The translations under genes and the position numbers were made by a program. From Sclerotinia nivalis (Eukaryota; Ascomycota; Leotiomycetes; Helotiales; Sclerotiniaceae), in NCBI GenBank assembly GCA_029531795.1, contig JAPEIS010000012.1, positions 2,108,001 to 2,172,000 of the forward strand: DNA of 64,000 nt, read 5' to 3'. This document shows positions 12,104 to 22,640 of this stretch, in pieces. The notes beneath the pieces were generated by a model. It saw nothing but the letters and a program-made list of their open reading frames with translations, was not told where the DNA came from and searched no databases. How positions within the stretch are numbered: position 1 is the first letter of the stretch; each line of letters opens with the position of its first letter.

Positions 12104-12426
12104 TATATATATACAACAGCTTCAGGGTTTTGTATATTGATAAACATATCGGAAATAGAGATTGGATCTTTAAGATCTCCATCTCCAATACTGAAAAGCT
12201 TATATACAAACCATTAATAATTAGAGAAAACAGATTTAATATACTCTCGAAGTTCGAGCATTGTTTTTGATCGAACTAAAAGTATCGATAATTCTGATAG
12301 AATTAATTGAATGATATCCGATATAATGATAGATTATTTAAAACAATCTTAAAAACTGAAATGTAATTACAGAATCTTTGATTTCGAATATATAACAACA
12401 TAGTACTAATTAAATCGAAGTCTGGA

Positions 12427-12460
12427 TCTGAATCTGAATCTGAATCTGAATCTGAATCTG
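12427..12460 (-). repeat. hexanucleotide repeat in E1 gag (about 5.7 units)
   Basis: The tract TCTGAA is repeated about 5.7 times and is flanked by variant TCTGGA units. On the minus strand it encodes alternating Ser and Asp at the N-terminus of gag. D1, D2 and D3 have the same position encoding Asp/Pro/Leu/Asn-rich variants, so length and sequence vary between copies. Confidence 0.85.
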
Positions 12461-12624
12461 GATTTAAATCTAGATCTGGATTGGAATCGAGTTAAAACAT
12501 TGTTTATTGTTTATCAACACATTGATAATCAAAGTTTCCAAGTATTTCGTAAAATTAATTATTTAGCAAAACTGGGCTATCTTTCCTGTTCAACAACAAA
12601 GTCTTTATAAAGGGTAGAATATAC

Positions 12625-12770
12625 TATCACAATAATGATTGGATACTTTAAGATATAATGATATTCTACAAAGAAGAAAGAAGGTACTAAGAAGAGTACC
12701 GACTATATAGGGGATGAATGCTTTAGGCAGCCATGCAGACTAGCTAGAAACGGGTTACAAACCCGTGACA
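12625..12770 (-). repeat. 5' LTR of element E1 (146-bp LTR family)
   Basis: Read on the minus strand it starts TGTCACGGGTTTGTAACCCG, with a short inverted repeat CGGGTT..AACCCG, and ends at ATTGTGATA. It is exactly 146 bp, like every other copy in the window. It is followed by the leader GTATATTCTACCCTTTATAA. Confidence 0.93.
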
Positions 12771-12775
12771 TTATA

Positions 12776-13315
12776 TTTCAAAAAGCCAAACAATATATTA
12801 TTATAATATTTATAATAATATTAAAAAAGAATATAAAAATTGATATTCTTTTACAAAATATCATATAAATATATATATAATCAATTACAAATCTGAATAG
12901 AATATTCTATATTTGATTTTTGGTAGAACTTAAATTATCAAAGAAAGTAATATGATATATTATCAAATTATTATATAATATTTCTAAAATCGGAAATTAT
13001 TGATTTAGAATATATTATAATTACCATTAAAAGAAATTAGAAATGATATAATTAATCTTTGATCCTTATTTATTATATATTAATAAAAAAATCTTTGATA
13101 TTATAAAATTATAAACTAATAATATATTTATTATAATCAATAAAGAATTCACAAAACTAGAACAAGAATAATTGGAAAAAACAAATTTTGTAATTAAAAA
13201 ATAGAAATATCTAATAGAAAATACAATTTTCAAATTCAATAACAATATGATCTTTTTGAAAAACAACAAATTCTATTTTAATCAAAAGAAACAATATAAT
13301 AATTTAAGATTAATT
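12776..13315 (+). pseudogene. element C reverse transcriptase, middle part
   Basis: After E1 the + strand resumes the copia RT. A frame near 12917 gives VELKLSKKV, with KLLYNISKIGNYWFRIYYNY, corresponding to the 'VVxPLYGIPEAGxYWFxTYHxHH' motif. It is followed by FDPYLLYI, then FTKLEQEQLEKTNFVIKKQ and FKFNNNMIFLKNNKFYFNQK. That order matches the RT-to-RNase H connection of ascomycete copia elements. The frame runs to 13315, where a solo LTR interrupts it, and resumes at 13539. Confidence 0.8.
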
Positions 13316-13320
13316 ATATC

Positions 13321-13533
13321 TGTCACGGGGTCCCCGTATATGGTATACGGAGACCGCTCGGGTTCCGACCCATAGGAGTCGGACCTCGGATAAGTGTAGG
13401 CTAGCCCCGGTCGGGGCTAGCGCTACACATAAATGTATTTAAGGAACCGTTCCTTCTATAGAAACGTAGCTCTTCGAGCTACGTCTTATCAATAAAAGTG
13501 ATTTCTGTTATCCTGTCTGCTGCCTCCGTGATA
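13321..13533 (+). repeat. solo LTR of family L2, 213 bp, nearly free of RIP
   Basis: Begins TGTCACGGGGTCCCCGTATA, ends CTCCGTGATA, with the exact duplication atatc at 13316-13320 and 13534-13538. It has several inverted repeats (GGTCCCCGTATA; GCTAGCCCCGGTCGGGGCTAGC; GTAGCTCTTCGAGCTAC), a possible TATA region (ATAAATGTATTTAAGG) and a polyadenylation signal (AATAAA). It is the most GC-rich patch in the window. A mutated copy lies at 15063-15275, the presumed 5' LTR of element F. Confidence 0.9.
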
Positions 13534-13538
13534 ATATC

Positions 13539-13904
13539 AAAGAATTCAAATTAAAAAAAAACAAAAGACAAAATCCGGATAAATGTTATCTTTAAAAATC
13601 AATATATCGTTCAATATATTCAAAGAATATATATAATTATTATTTATCAATTAAAAACTTTTTATCATCTTTCAATTACTATTCAAATGATTAATCCGAA
13701 AGAAAACAATGTTAAGGAATTCAATAAGATTATTAAATAACAAATAGAGAATTTATTAAGAAAACTTATTTTTATATTATTTGATTTAAATAATATGAAA
13801 GTGATTGTTTTTGCAAATATATCCTTTGTTAATAATATAGATATATTATCTCAAATCAGATATATAATTTGTTTGATAAATAAAAATAACAATACTAATA
13901 TTAT
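13539..13904 (+). pseudogene. element C RNase H, first part
   Basis: The + frame reads INVIFKNQYIVQYIQRIYI, then INPKENNVKEFNKIIK.QIENLLRKLIFILFDLNNMKVIVFANISFVNN and ILSQIRYIICLINKNNNTNIIY. This corresponds to the ascomycete copia RNase H segment with a catalytic Asp in 'VFxDASFANN', which is Asn here. It ends at the 104-bp solo LTR. Confidence 0.8.
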
Positions 13905-13909
13905 TTATT

Positions 13910-14013
13910 TGTCACGGGGCTAGAACTCTACCACTAGGCCACGAAACCCCTAAAAGGGTAGAAGTAGTTTGATCGGTATCAATACTACTCGATAGAGTTA
14001 TGAACCCGTGACA
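13910..14013 (-). repeat. 104-bp solo LTR (mini-LTR) with perfect 9-bp terminal inverted repeats
   Basis: The ends TGTCACGGG and CCCGTGACA are perfect inverted complements, and the exact duplication ttatt flanks it (13905-13909 and 14014-14018). Read on the minus strand it starts TGTCACGGGTTCATAACTC, close to the start of the 146-bp LTR family, so minus orientation is the better guess. The minus strand also carries TGGCCTAGTGG, which fits the tRNA box A consensus. It is short for an LTR and has no partner in this window. Confidence 0.75.
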
Positions 14014-14018
14014 TTATT

Positions 14019-14460
14019 GATCATTTATTAAATACAAAATAATAATAAAAAACATTTTAGTATTTGAATTATATAAATTAGTTCTAAATTTTGATATGGA
14101 AATTATAATCAAAAGCATTATTAATACTATTATTTAATTAAAAAAATTAGATCCTTTTCTTTATATATATCGATTTTAATTCGCTATTTGAATTATTTAT
14201 CAAACTAAACTCTATTATAAAGAAAATATTTATAATCAATATTCTTTTATTATAATAATCCTATAAATGAAAAGAAATCATTAAAATTAAATAAATCAAT
14301 AAAGAATCGAATTTTACTGATATTATAATTAAGAATAAATCTTATTAAACATTAAAGGAATTAATTGATACAAATAAGATCATTATCAAAAAAACAAAAT
14401 AAATAGAAAAAAAGAATTGAAAAACTAAAGGAATTCAGATTATATAATTTTTTAGAGAAA
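14019..14460 (+). pseudogene. element C RNase H, C-terminal part
   Basis: Continues element C after the mini-LTR. The frame gives KNILVFELYKLV, then KLDPFLYI, IIIKNKSY.TLKELIDTNKIIIKK, and ends before the 3' LTR. The pattern is that of the ascomycete copia C-terminus, 'TRSVLASELYAL', 'LYxCLVKLGTT', 'AMTKSxPxxALKxLIDTN'. The catalytic Asp box ('DAMTK') is degraded to DI.IK. Stops at Gln codons break it. Confidence 0.8.
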
Positions 14461-14467
14461 TTGCCAA

Positions 14468-14683
14468 TATCGGGATCACAATCATATAATCATAAAAAAA
14501 ACCTGTAATTAAATCATATAATCGTATTAGATCATATAATTATAAAAGGCTATATAAGCTCCTTTAATATATATATATTTAAAGAGTTCGTTCTTTCAAT
14601 ATAGAATAGAAATAATCAAGAATAAGTTTTATCAAATAGACTAAAGTACTTTACACTTTGAACCTTATCATTTGATATCAACA
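14468..14683 (+). repeat. 3' LTR of element C (family A LTR)
   Basis: Begins TATCGGGATCA (TG changed to TA) and ends GATATCAACA. It matches 1685-1895 over its full length, with mostly C/T and G/A differences. It is followed by the duplication atttc at 14684-14688, identical to 1680-1684. Confidence 0.9.
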
Positions 14684-14688
14684 ATTTC

Positions 14689-15062
14689 CTTTTAAAAAGA
14701 GTTTTATTATTTATAATAACAAAATCGAAGATTTTGTTTCTCAATATTATTAAAAGAAATTGTTTATATTATTATATCTATTTAGGATTTCCTTAAAGAA
14801 AATCTCTACTTTTTATAATATCTACTAAAGAATTGATCGATTTTTATCCTTTTTAGAGATATTTATAGCTTTAATTCCTTTATCGATATTCTTTATAAAT
14901 TTGATTACAATCTGATTTAGTTTTGATATAGTATTATATATAATTAAATCAAAAAGAAAAAAAGATCTTATTTTATATAATATTTATCAATCTAGAAAGG
15001 TTCTTTTTCTATATATTAGTTTTTAAAATCATTTTAAAAATTTCTTTATGATTGAATATAAT
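14689..15062. other. AT-rich spacer between element C and element F
   Basis: About 370 bp with no recognisable feature on either strand. It separates the right target duplication of C from the LTR at 15063. It could be host DNA or an older decayed repeat. Confidence 0.6.
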
Positions 15063-15275
15063 TGTCACGGGGTCCCCGTATAAAGTATACGGAGACCGTT
15101 CGGGTCCCGACCCATAGGAATCGGCCCTCGGATAAATGTAGACTAGCCCTGATCGGGGCTAACGTTATATATAAATATATTTAAGAAATCATTCCTTTTA
15201 TAGAATTGTAATTCTTCGAGTTATGTTTTATTAATAAAAGTGATATCTATTGTTCTATTTGTTGTTTTTGTGATA
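15063..15275 (+). repeat. L2-family LTR, probable 5' LTR of element F
   Basis: Begins TGTCACGGGGTCCCCGTATA and aligns along its 213 bp to the solo LTR at 13321-13533. It differs mainly by C/T and G/A changes (for example GCTACACATAAATG to GTTATATATAAATA). No matching duplication flanks it (ataat left, ttata right), which fits an LTR attached to an element rather than a solo LTR. It is followed by TTATATAGTTCC, where a primer site would lie. Confidence 0.8.
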
Positions 15276-15392
15276 TTATATAGTTCCTTTCTATTTATAC
15301 CGATATTTCTACGATATTGTTCTATCTGTATTTGTTTAACCAGCCTGGCTTCTTTGAAGAATTCGTTATTATTATAATCAGCGATATTGTAA

Positions 15393-15538
15393 TGTCACGG
15401 GTTCGTAACCCGTTCCTAGCTAGTCTGTATGGTTGCCTAAGGCATCCATCCTTCATATAATCGACGCTCTTTCTAGCATTTTCTTCCTTTTCCGTAGAAT
15501 ATCATTATATCTTAAAGTATTCTACTATTATTGTAATA
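15393..15538 (+). repeat. 5' LTR of element D1
   Basis: Starts TGTCACGGGTTCGTAACCCG and ends TTGTAATA (family CCGTGATA). It is 146 bp and is followed by GTATATTCTATTTTTCATAA, the family leader. Confidence 0.93.
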
Positions 15539-15662
15539 GTATATTCTATTTTTCATAAAGACTTTGTTGTTGAATGGGAAAAATAATCTAGTTTTGCTAA
15601 ATAATCAATTTTATAAAATATTTGGAAACTTCGATTATCAATATGTCAATAAACAATAAACA

Positions 15663-17515
15663 ATGTTTTAATTTGATTCTAATTTAGATCCAAATTTAGA
15701 TCCAGATTCAAATTCAGATTTAGATCCAGATTTCGATTTCATTAGTATTATATTATTATATAATCGAAATCAAAGATTTTATAATTATACTTCAGTTTTT
15801 AAGATTGTTTTAAATAATCTATTATTATATTGAATATTATTCAATCAATTTTATCAGAATCATTGATATCTTTAATTCGTTCAAAGACAATGTTTGAGCT
15901 CCGAAAGTATATTAAATCTGTTTTCTTTAATTACCAATAGTTTGTATATAAGCTTTTTAATATTGAAAATAGAGATCTTAAAGATTTAATTTTTGTTTTC
16001 AATATATTTATTAATATATAGAATTTTGAAATTATTGTATATATATAATATTTGTTTAATTTTACAGAATGGATATTAGTTTAAGTAAAGTAATATCGAT
16101 AAGAAATATATGTATTATAAGGAGATTTGCAATTAAGTAATACAGTTAATGTGAAATTAATGATTTAGAATTTTTTTTTTGGGAACAATTTGATTAATCA
16201 TCTATTGATGCAAATTCTATTATATCAATTTATCGATTACAACAAATTACAAAGAATCCTGAACTATTCAAAGATGAAAAAAATAGGTTTTTTGATTCGA
16301 TAAAACGAATACGAAGATTGAAAGATGAATTTATATATTTATTGAAAAAACGATTTTGTAGTTTTTGAAATAGAATAAAAGAAATTATTATATATGGTTT
16401 CTTTTTTAAAAGGAATAATTCGAAAAAAAAAATTAAAGGATATAGAAGGAATTATAGATAATATATCGGAATTTATTATTGTGGATATATTCCTAAAGAA
16501 ACTCGATGATTTTTATATTTCAATTGATATTGAATGTAAGATAGTAATCAAATTCGATAAATTCAAAATGAACGAAAAAACCCTGTTTTTCTTTTTTTAT
16601 TTATAATTGGAATATTTGGGTATACTTAATAGAAAGATTTTTCGAGAAATGATTCTTATAATGAAATAAAAAATTATTAATGAATTGAAGGTATTAATAA
16701 AAAGCGATTCAAATCCCTATAAATTTATTGATATTAAAGGATGGAGAAAGAAATTCTAAGTATAAAGCCAAAACTGTTGGGATAACGAATATTATAATAC
16801 AAATTTTTCGAAATCTAGTTCAATTTATATTCAATAATAAATATTATTAGTATTTTATATCCAAGACGATTTTATGGATTTCGATATAATCAGAATCCTG
16901 AAATAAATATAAAGAGAATACGAATATCTTTATAATCTATATTATTTTTGTAAATAATCTAGTTATCGAATTGTAGATTGTAAAGCAAAGAAACAAATTG
17001 ATATTATAAGAAATGCAAATGAATATAAAGATATTTTCTATAAAAATAGTTATTTGAAAAATAATCATCAACTATATCAAAATTAACAATACCGTTTGAA
17101 TAATTCAATCAATCGAGATAGCTATCAACAGAGAGGATATTAAGTATAGTTTTAAATTCAATAATATTGCTTCTTTAATTCAATTGATTGTAGAAGTTTC
17201 CAATGAGGTAATTATCAAAGTTATAATAATCATTAACAATAATACTTTAATATATTTATTGGTTTTATTGAAGAAGAAGTATTAATATTATCAGAAAGTA
17301 TATCAAATATTTTTTTTTGTAATATAATATTATTGTTATTTATATCTATTCAAGAGTATTCGGGAAAAGTTTAATTTTTGTGATAAGTTGTTTATAAAGG
17401 TTATTAAGGGATATAGAATAAATACAATAAATAATAATTAGTAAAGAATTTTTATAGTTTAATTTTATAGATAGCAAATCTCTATTCATTTAAATCATTA
17501 TATTTTCAATATATA
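15663..17515 (+). pseudogene. D1 gag
   Basis: ATG at 15663-15665, in the same place as in E1 and D2. The start encodes an Asp/Pro/Asn-rich repeat. The middle includes an open stretch (16394-16606) corresponding to FxKGIIRKKK and IDNISEFIIVDIFLKKLDDFYIS, present also in D2 and D3. The zinc knuckle near 16938-16985 reads YYFCKQSSYRIVDC: the first Cys and the His of CCHC are Tyr. The C-terminal tail is Gln/Asn/Tyr-rich with LYQNQQY. Many stops replace Gln codons. Confidence 0.75.
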
Positions 17516-17525
17516 TATTTTTTTT

Positions 17526-17730
17526 AATATGATTAGTTTGATTGATAACAGATATTTAGGAAAGGTATTCGTTGATCGTTCTTTTGTTGATCGAAATAAT
17601 ATTTCAATTTGATCTTTATTATATTGTTGCGAATTCTGTTTGGTAGATGGAAATATTGTAGATATTATTATTGATTATTTTATAATGGATATAATAATAG
17701 AATAATATAAAGAAATATAATTATTCTTTA
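17526..17730 (+). pseudogene. D1 aspartic protease
   Basis: The + frame reads LIDNRYLGKVFVDRSFVDRNN, followed by LVDGNIVDIIIDYFIMDIII. The active-site box D-x-G of the family has lost its Gly (DNR), a G-to-A change. It lies between gag and the pol linker as in E1 and D2. Confidence 0.7.
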
Positions 17731-19156
17731 TTACAAAACTTTTCAAAAAGATTCTAATTATTTTCGGGTTATTATAGTTATAATGTTATAATTTATATAT
17801 AAACTAATAGAATATAATTCTCTTTTTCAATTTTCAATATTGTATAATATATTATTATTTTTATAGTATATTCGATCTAATATAAATATCAATAATCTTT
17901 TCGTTAATATATATAAATTAAATATACAAAAGTAATATATCTATAAAATTATTTATCGATAAAATTCTTGATATATTATTTTCAATTAAAACTTTTCTTT
18001 TTAATATAAAAAAGAATCCTTCCTGATATTTATTATTATTTATCGAAAATAAAAATGAAGATGATAAAATATATATTCAAAATTTTAGGATGATTTTAAA
18101 AAAGCTATTGAAGTAAAATTATAATAAATCGATTTCTATAAACGAAGATTATAAATCAATAGAAGATTTTGGAATCGATTTGTAAATCGATAAGATCTTG
18201 ATATTCAGTATAAATTATTATCGTATAAAAGTTTGTAATAAGAGAGTATTGTTTCAAATACAAATGATATTGAATTGATATTCTATTTAGTATAAATCTA
18301 TATAAAAGATTGTTGAAAAATATCGGCTGAAGTTAATATCAAAGAATGAACTTTTATTTTCATTATTAGTCTTAATCTTAAAAAAGCAGATCGAGGTTAT
18401 TTTCAATGTAAGATTAGATTTAGATAATATTTATTGATTATAAGTTACTAGTTTTATATTCTTTTGTTAATAAAATAAAATAAAAGTTATATATTTTATA
18501 TAAAAGGAATTGAATCGAATAAAAGAGATTATTCAATAAGAATGTTTATATAAAGCAATAATGGTTCTAGTTTTTCACAAATAAGATTTCAAGAATATAT
18601 TATATAGAAAAACAATATCGCTGATATATTAATTAAAGTATCTTCGAAGTTTTACGATTTTGTTTATTATTGTTATTAATTAGAATATCTTTGGAAAATA
18701 ATAAAGATAGATGTTGAGAAATTCTTCAATAATAAATCATTATTCAATGATAATGAGATCAGGGAAAAGCTTTTTTTGTGGTTTCAAGATAAGTTATCTA
18801 TTTTTCTATTTCGTTATATAGATATATTTCCTTTATGTTGGGTATAGGATTATAAAATAAAATTAATACTTGGAAAAGAATCTTTATATTTCAAAAATTG
18901 CTTTTTGTTTTTTTTTCGAATTAGAGATAATTCGAAAATAGATCGATAATAATTTTGTTAAAGGTTTCATTTGGGAATCAAGATTATAAAGTGTAGCCTT
19001 ATTATTTCTATTATTTCTAATAATCAAATCTGATAAAGGGGTTTGTATTTGTTAGAATTATTGTAGTTTGAATAATATTATTATTAAGAATTAATACTTT
19101 TTATTAATTATTCAAAAAACTCTGGATACTTTTTGTAATATAAAAATCTATACTAA
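17731..19156 (+). pseudogene. D1 pol linker and start of reverse transcriptase
   Basis: Continues from the protease. The last 250 bp read as the RT start: FELEIIRK-like, then a stretch with KGVCIC.NYCSLNNIIIKN and LLIIQKTLDTFCNIKIYT. The frame is cut exactly at the codons before KLDI, where the first catalytic Asp of RT sits. D2 occupies the next 6.9 kb, flanked by actaa. Confidence 0.75.
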
Positions 19157-19302
19157 TGTCACGAGTTTGTAACCCGTTCCTAGCTAGTCTGTATAGCTGC
19201 TTAAGGCACCTATCCCCTATATAGTCGGCGCTCTTCCTAATATCTTCTTCCTTTTTCGTAGAATATCATCATATTTTAAAGCATTCTATTACCACCGTGA
19301 TA
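19157..19302 (+). repeat. 5' LTR of element D2
   Basis: Starts TGTCACGAGTTTGTAACCCG and ends CCACCGTGATA, 146 bp. It is followed by GTATATTCTATTCTTTATAA, the conserved family leader. Confidence 0.93.
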
Positions 19303-19426
19303 GTATATTCTATTCTTTATAAAGATTCTGTTGTTGAATAGGAAAGATAATTCAGTTTTGCCAAATAATCAATTTTACAAAATACTCGGAAACTTCGATT
19401 ATCAATACGTCGATAAACAATAAACA

Positions 19427-21290
19427 ATGCTTTAATTCGATTCCAATCCAGATTTAGATCTAGACTTAGATCCAGATTCAAACTTAAATCCAGATTTCGA
19501 TTTAATTAATATTAGATTGTTATATATTCGAAATCAAAGATTCTACAATTATATCTTAGTTTTTAAGATTGTCTTAAATAATCTATTATTATATCGGATA
19601 CTATTCAATCAATTTTATCAGAACCATCGATATCTTTAATCCAGTCAAAGACAATATCTGAATTCCGAGAGTATATTAAATCTATTTTCTTTAATTATCA
19701 ATGGTTTGTATATGAATTCTCCAATATTGGAAATGGAAACCTTAAAGATTCAACTTTTGTTTCCGATATATTTATTAATATATAGAACCTTAAAGTTATT
19801 ATATATATATAACATTTGTTCAATTTCACAAAACAAATATTAGTTTAAGTAGAGTAATATTGATAAGAAATATACACATTATAAGGAGATCTACAATTAA
19901 ACAATACAGTTAATACGAGATTAATGATTCAGAACTTTGTTTTTCGAGAACAACTTGATCAATTATCTATCGATGTAAATTCTGTTGTATCAATTTATCG
20001 ATTACGATAAACTACGAAGAATCCTAAATTGTTCAAAAGTGAAAAAACAGATCTTTTAATTTGATAAAGCGAATATGAAGATTAGAAAATAGATTTATAT
20101 ATTTGTTGGAAAAACGATTTTGTAGTTTTCGATATAGAACAAAAGAAATTGTTATATATAATTTCGTTTTTGGAAGGAATAATTCGATAAGAAAAACGAA
20201 AGGATATTGAAGGAATTATAGATAATATATCGGAATTTATTATTATGAATATATTCTTGAAGAAACTCGATGATCTTTATATTTCAATTGATATTGAATA
20301 TAAAACAATAATCAAATTCAACAAATTCAAAATAAACGATAAAACCCTATTTCCTTTTTTTTTTATAATTGGAATATTTGAATACACTTAATGGAAAAAC
20401 TCCCCGAGAAATGATTCTTGTAATGAAACAAAAAGTTATCGACGAATTGAAGATATTAGTAAAAAACGATTCAAATTCTTACGAATTTATTGATATTGAA
20501 AGATAAAGAAAGAAGTTTTAAGTATAAAACCAAAACTATTGGGATAACGAATATTATAATATAAATTCCTTGAAATCTAATTCAATTTATATTTAACGAT
20601 AAGTATTACCAGTATCTCATATCCAAAACGATCTTATGGATTTCGATACAATTAGAACCCCAAAACAAATACAAAGAGAATACGAATACCTTTATAATCT
20701 ATACTATTTTTGTAAACAATCTGGATATCGAATTACAGATTGTAAAGCAAAGAAATAAACCGATATTATAAGAAATGCAAACGGATATAAAAGCATTTTC
20801 TATAAAAGTAGTTATTTAAAAGATAATTATCAATTATATTAAAATCAATAATATTATTTGAATAATTCAATCAATTGAGATGATTATCAATAAAAAGAAT
20901 ATCAAATATAATTTTAAATTTAACAATATCGCTTCTTTAATCCAATTAGTTGTGGAAGTTTCCAATGAGGTAATTATCAAGGTTACAATAATTATCAATA
21001 ATAACATTTTAATATATTCATTGGATTCGTTAAAGAAGAAATATTAGTATTATCAGAAAGTGTATCAAATATACTATTTCGTAATATAATATCATTGTTA
21101 TTTATATTTATTCAAAAGCACTTAGGAAAAGTTTAATTTTTGTAATAAATCGTTTGCAGGAGTTATCAAGGGATACAGAATGAATACAACGAATAATAAT
21201 TAGCAAAGAATCTTTATAATTTAATTTTATAAATAGTAAATCTTTATTTATTCAAATCATTATATTCTTAATGCACTTCTTTCCTTTCAA
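19427..21290 (+). pseudogene. D2 gag
   Basis: ATG at 19427-19429 in the same context (AAACAATGC) as its relatives. The second codon run is broken at once by TAA. The N-terminal repeat reads DLDLDPDSNLNPDFDL. The zinc knuckle near 20700-20748 is YYFCKQSGYRITDC: second and fourth ligands kept, first Cys and His changed to Tyr. The tail holds LYQNQ and short Gln/Tyr-rich repeats. Gag would form the particle shell. Confidence 0.75.
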
Positions 21291-21298
21291 TATAATTA

Positions 21299-21480
21299 AT
21301 TTGATTGATAATAGATATTCAGGAAAGGTATTTGCTGATTATTCTTTTATTGATCGAAACAATATCCCAATTTGACCTTTATTATATTGTTACGAATTCT
21401 ATTTAATAAATGAAAATACTGTAGATATCATTATTGATTATTTTGTAATAGATATAACGATAAAATAATATAAAGAAATA
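21299..21480 (+). pseudogene. D2 aspartic protease
   Basis: Reads LIDNRYSGKVFADYSFIDRNN and then NTVDIIIDYFVIDITIK. It matches E1 10232-10429 at most positions, with Gly of the D-N-G box changed to Arg. Confidence 0.72.
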
Positions 21481-22640
21481 TAATTATTCTTCGTTATAAA
21501 ACTTTCCAAAGAAACTCCAGTTATTTTCAGGTTATTATAGTTACAATGCTATAATTCATATATAAATTGACAGGATATGATTCTCTTTTTCAATTTTTAA
21601 TATTGTATAATTCATTGTTGCTTTTACGGTATATTCGATTCAATATAAATACCAATAATCCTTTCGTTAATACAAATAGATCAAATATATAAAAGTAATA
21701 TATTTACAAAACCATCTATCGATAAAATCCTTGATATATTATTTCCAATTAAAACTTTTTTTTTTAATACAAAGAAGAATCTTTCTCGATATTTATTATT
21801 ATTTATCGAAGACGAAAACGAAGATGACGAAATATATATTCAAAATTTTAAGATGGTTTTAAAAAAGCTGTTAGAGTAAGATTATAATGAATTAGTTTCT
21901 ACAAATAAAGGTTATAAATCGATGGAAAACTCTGAAATCGATTTGTAAATCGATAAAATCTTGATATTTAATGTAAATTATTATTATATAAGAGTTTGCA
22001 ATAAGGGAATATTATTTTAAGTACAAATAATTCCGAATCGATGTTTTATTTAGTATAAACTTATACAAAAAATTATTGGATAATATTGGTTGAAGTCAAT
22101 ATCAAAGAATGAATCTTTACTATTGTTATCAGTTTTAATCCTAAAAGAGTAAATCGAAATCATTTCCAATACAAGATCAGATTTAGATAATATTTATTGA
22201 TTATAAGTTATTAGTTTTATATCTTTTTGTCAATAGGATAAAATGAAGATTATATGTTTTATATAAAAGGAATTAGATCAAACAAAAAAGATTATTCGAT
22301 AAGAATGTTTATATAAAGCAATAATAATTCCAACTTTTCAAAAATAAGATTTCAAAAATATATTATATGGAAAAGACAATATCGTTGATATATTAACCAA
22401 AGTATTTTTGAAGTTTTACAATTTTATTTATTATTGTTATCAATCAAAATATCTTCGAAAAATAATAGAGATGGATATCGAGAAATTCTTCAATAACAAA
22501 TCATTATTTAATGATAACGAGATCAAGGAAAAGCTTTCTTTGTAGTTTTAAAACAAATTATTTGTTTTTTTATTTTGTTATATAAATATACTTCTTTTAT
22601 AATAGATATAGGATTACAAAATAAAATTAATATTTGAAAA
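21481..22640 (+). pseudogene. D2 pol linker
   Basis: The counterpart of E1 9131-10225. The end reads FEVLQFYLLLLS-like in one frame and FKNI.YGKDNIVDI in another, matching D3 59694-59915. I assign no enzymatic function. A Lys/Arg/Glu-rich acidic/basic patch lies near 21810-21835. Confidence 0.55.

Larger units (their letters stand above)
10600..12500 (-). pseudogene. E1 gag with CCHC zinc knuckle
   Basis: A start codon lies at 12498-12500, following the leader that is conserved in D1 and D2. The N-terminus is an Asp/Ser/Pro repeat encoded by the hexamer tract at 12427-12460. The capsid-like middle is cut by a solo LTR (11896-12103). The zinc knuckle lies near 10970-11030: the family sequence is YHFCKQSGYRIVDC, so the first Cys and the His of C-x2-C-x4-H-x4-C are Tyr. 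Downstream is an Asn/Gln/Tyr-rich tail with LYQNQQY. The 10611-10820 open stretch is the C-terminal end. Confidence 0.75.
5676..12770 (-). mobile_element. element E1: Ty3/gypsy chromovirus inserted in element C
   Basis: Two 146-bp LTRs (5676-5821 and 12625-12770) bound the element, with the exact duplication ttata at 5671-5675 and 12771-12775. Minus-strand frames give gag, protease, RT, RNase H, integrase, a GPY/F-like module and a chromodomain, in Ty3/gypsy order. It belongs to the same family as D1, D2 and D3 (same LTR length and the same proteins). It is the least degraded of the four: it keeps the YLDD of RT and long open stretches. A C-family solo LTR (11896-12103) lies in its gag. Confidence 0.93.
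1685..14683 (+). mobile_element. element C: Ty1/copia retrotransposon, interrupted and RIP-degraded
   Basis: Two related LTRs (1685-1895 and 14468-14683) in direct orientation are flanked by the same 5-bp duplication, atttc, at 1680-1684 and 14684-14688. Between them, + strand frames give the copia order: gag-like region, protease, integrase, reverse transcriptase, RNase H. The protein is cut by three later insertions: E1 (5676-12770), a 213-bp solo LTR (13321-13533) and a 104-bp solo LTR (13910-14013). Each has its own target duplication. Removing these leaves about 5.6 kb, a normal copia length. Wording of the C-terminal part resembles a copia lineage common in filamentous ascomycetes. All frames are full of TAA/TAG at expected Gln codons. 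Confidence 0.9.

Noticed and set aside
13910..14013. A real tRNA gene on the minus strand (box A match)
   Set aside because: No cloverleaf with acceptor stem, anticodon arm and box B can be drawn within the 104-bp unit.
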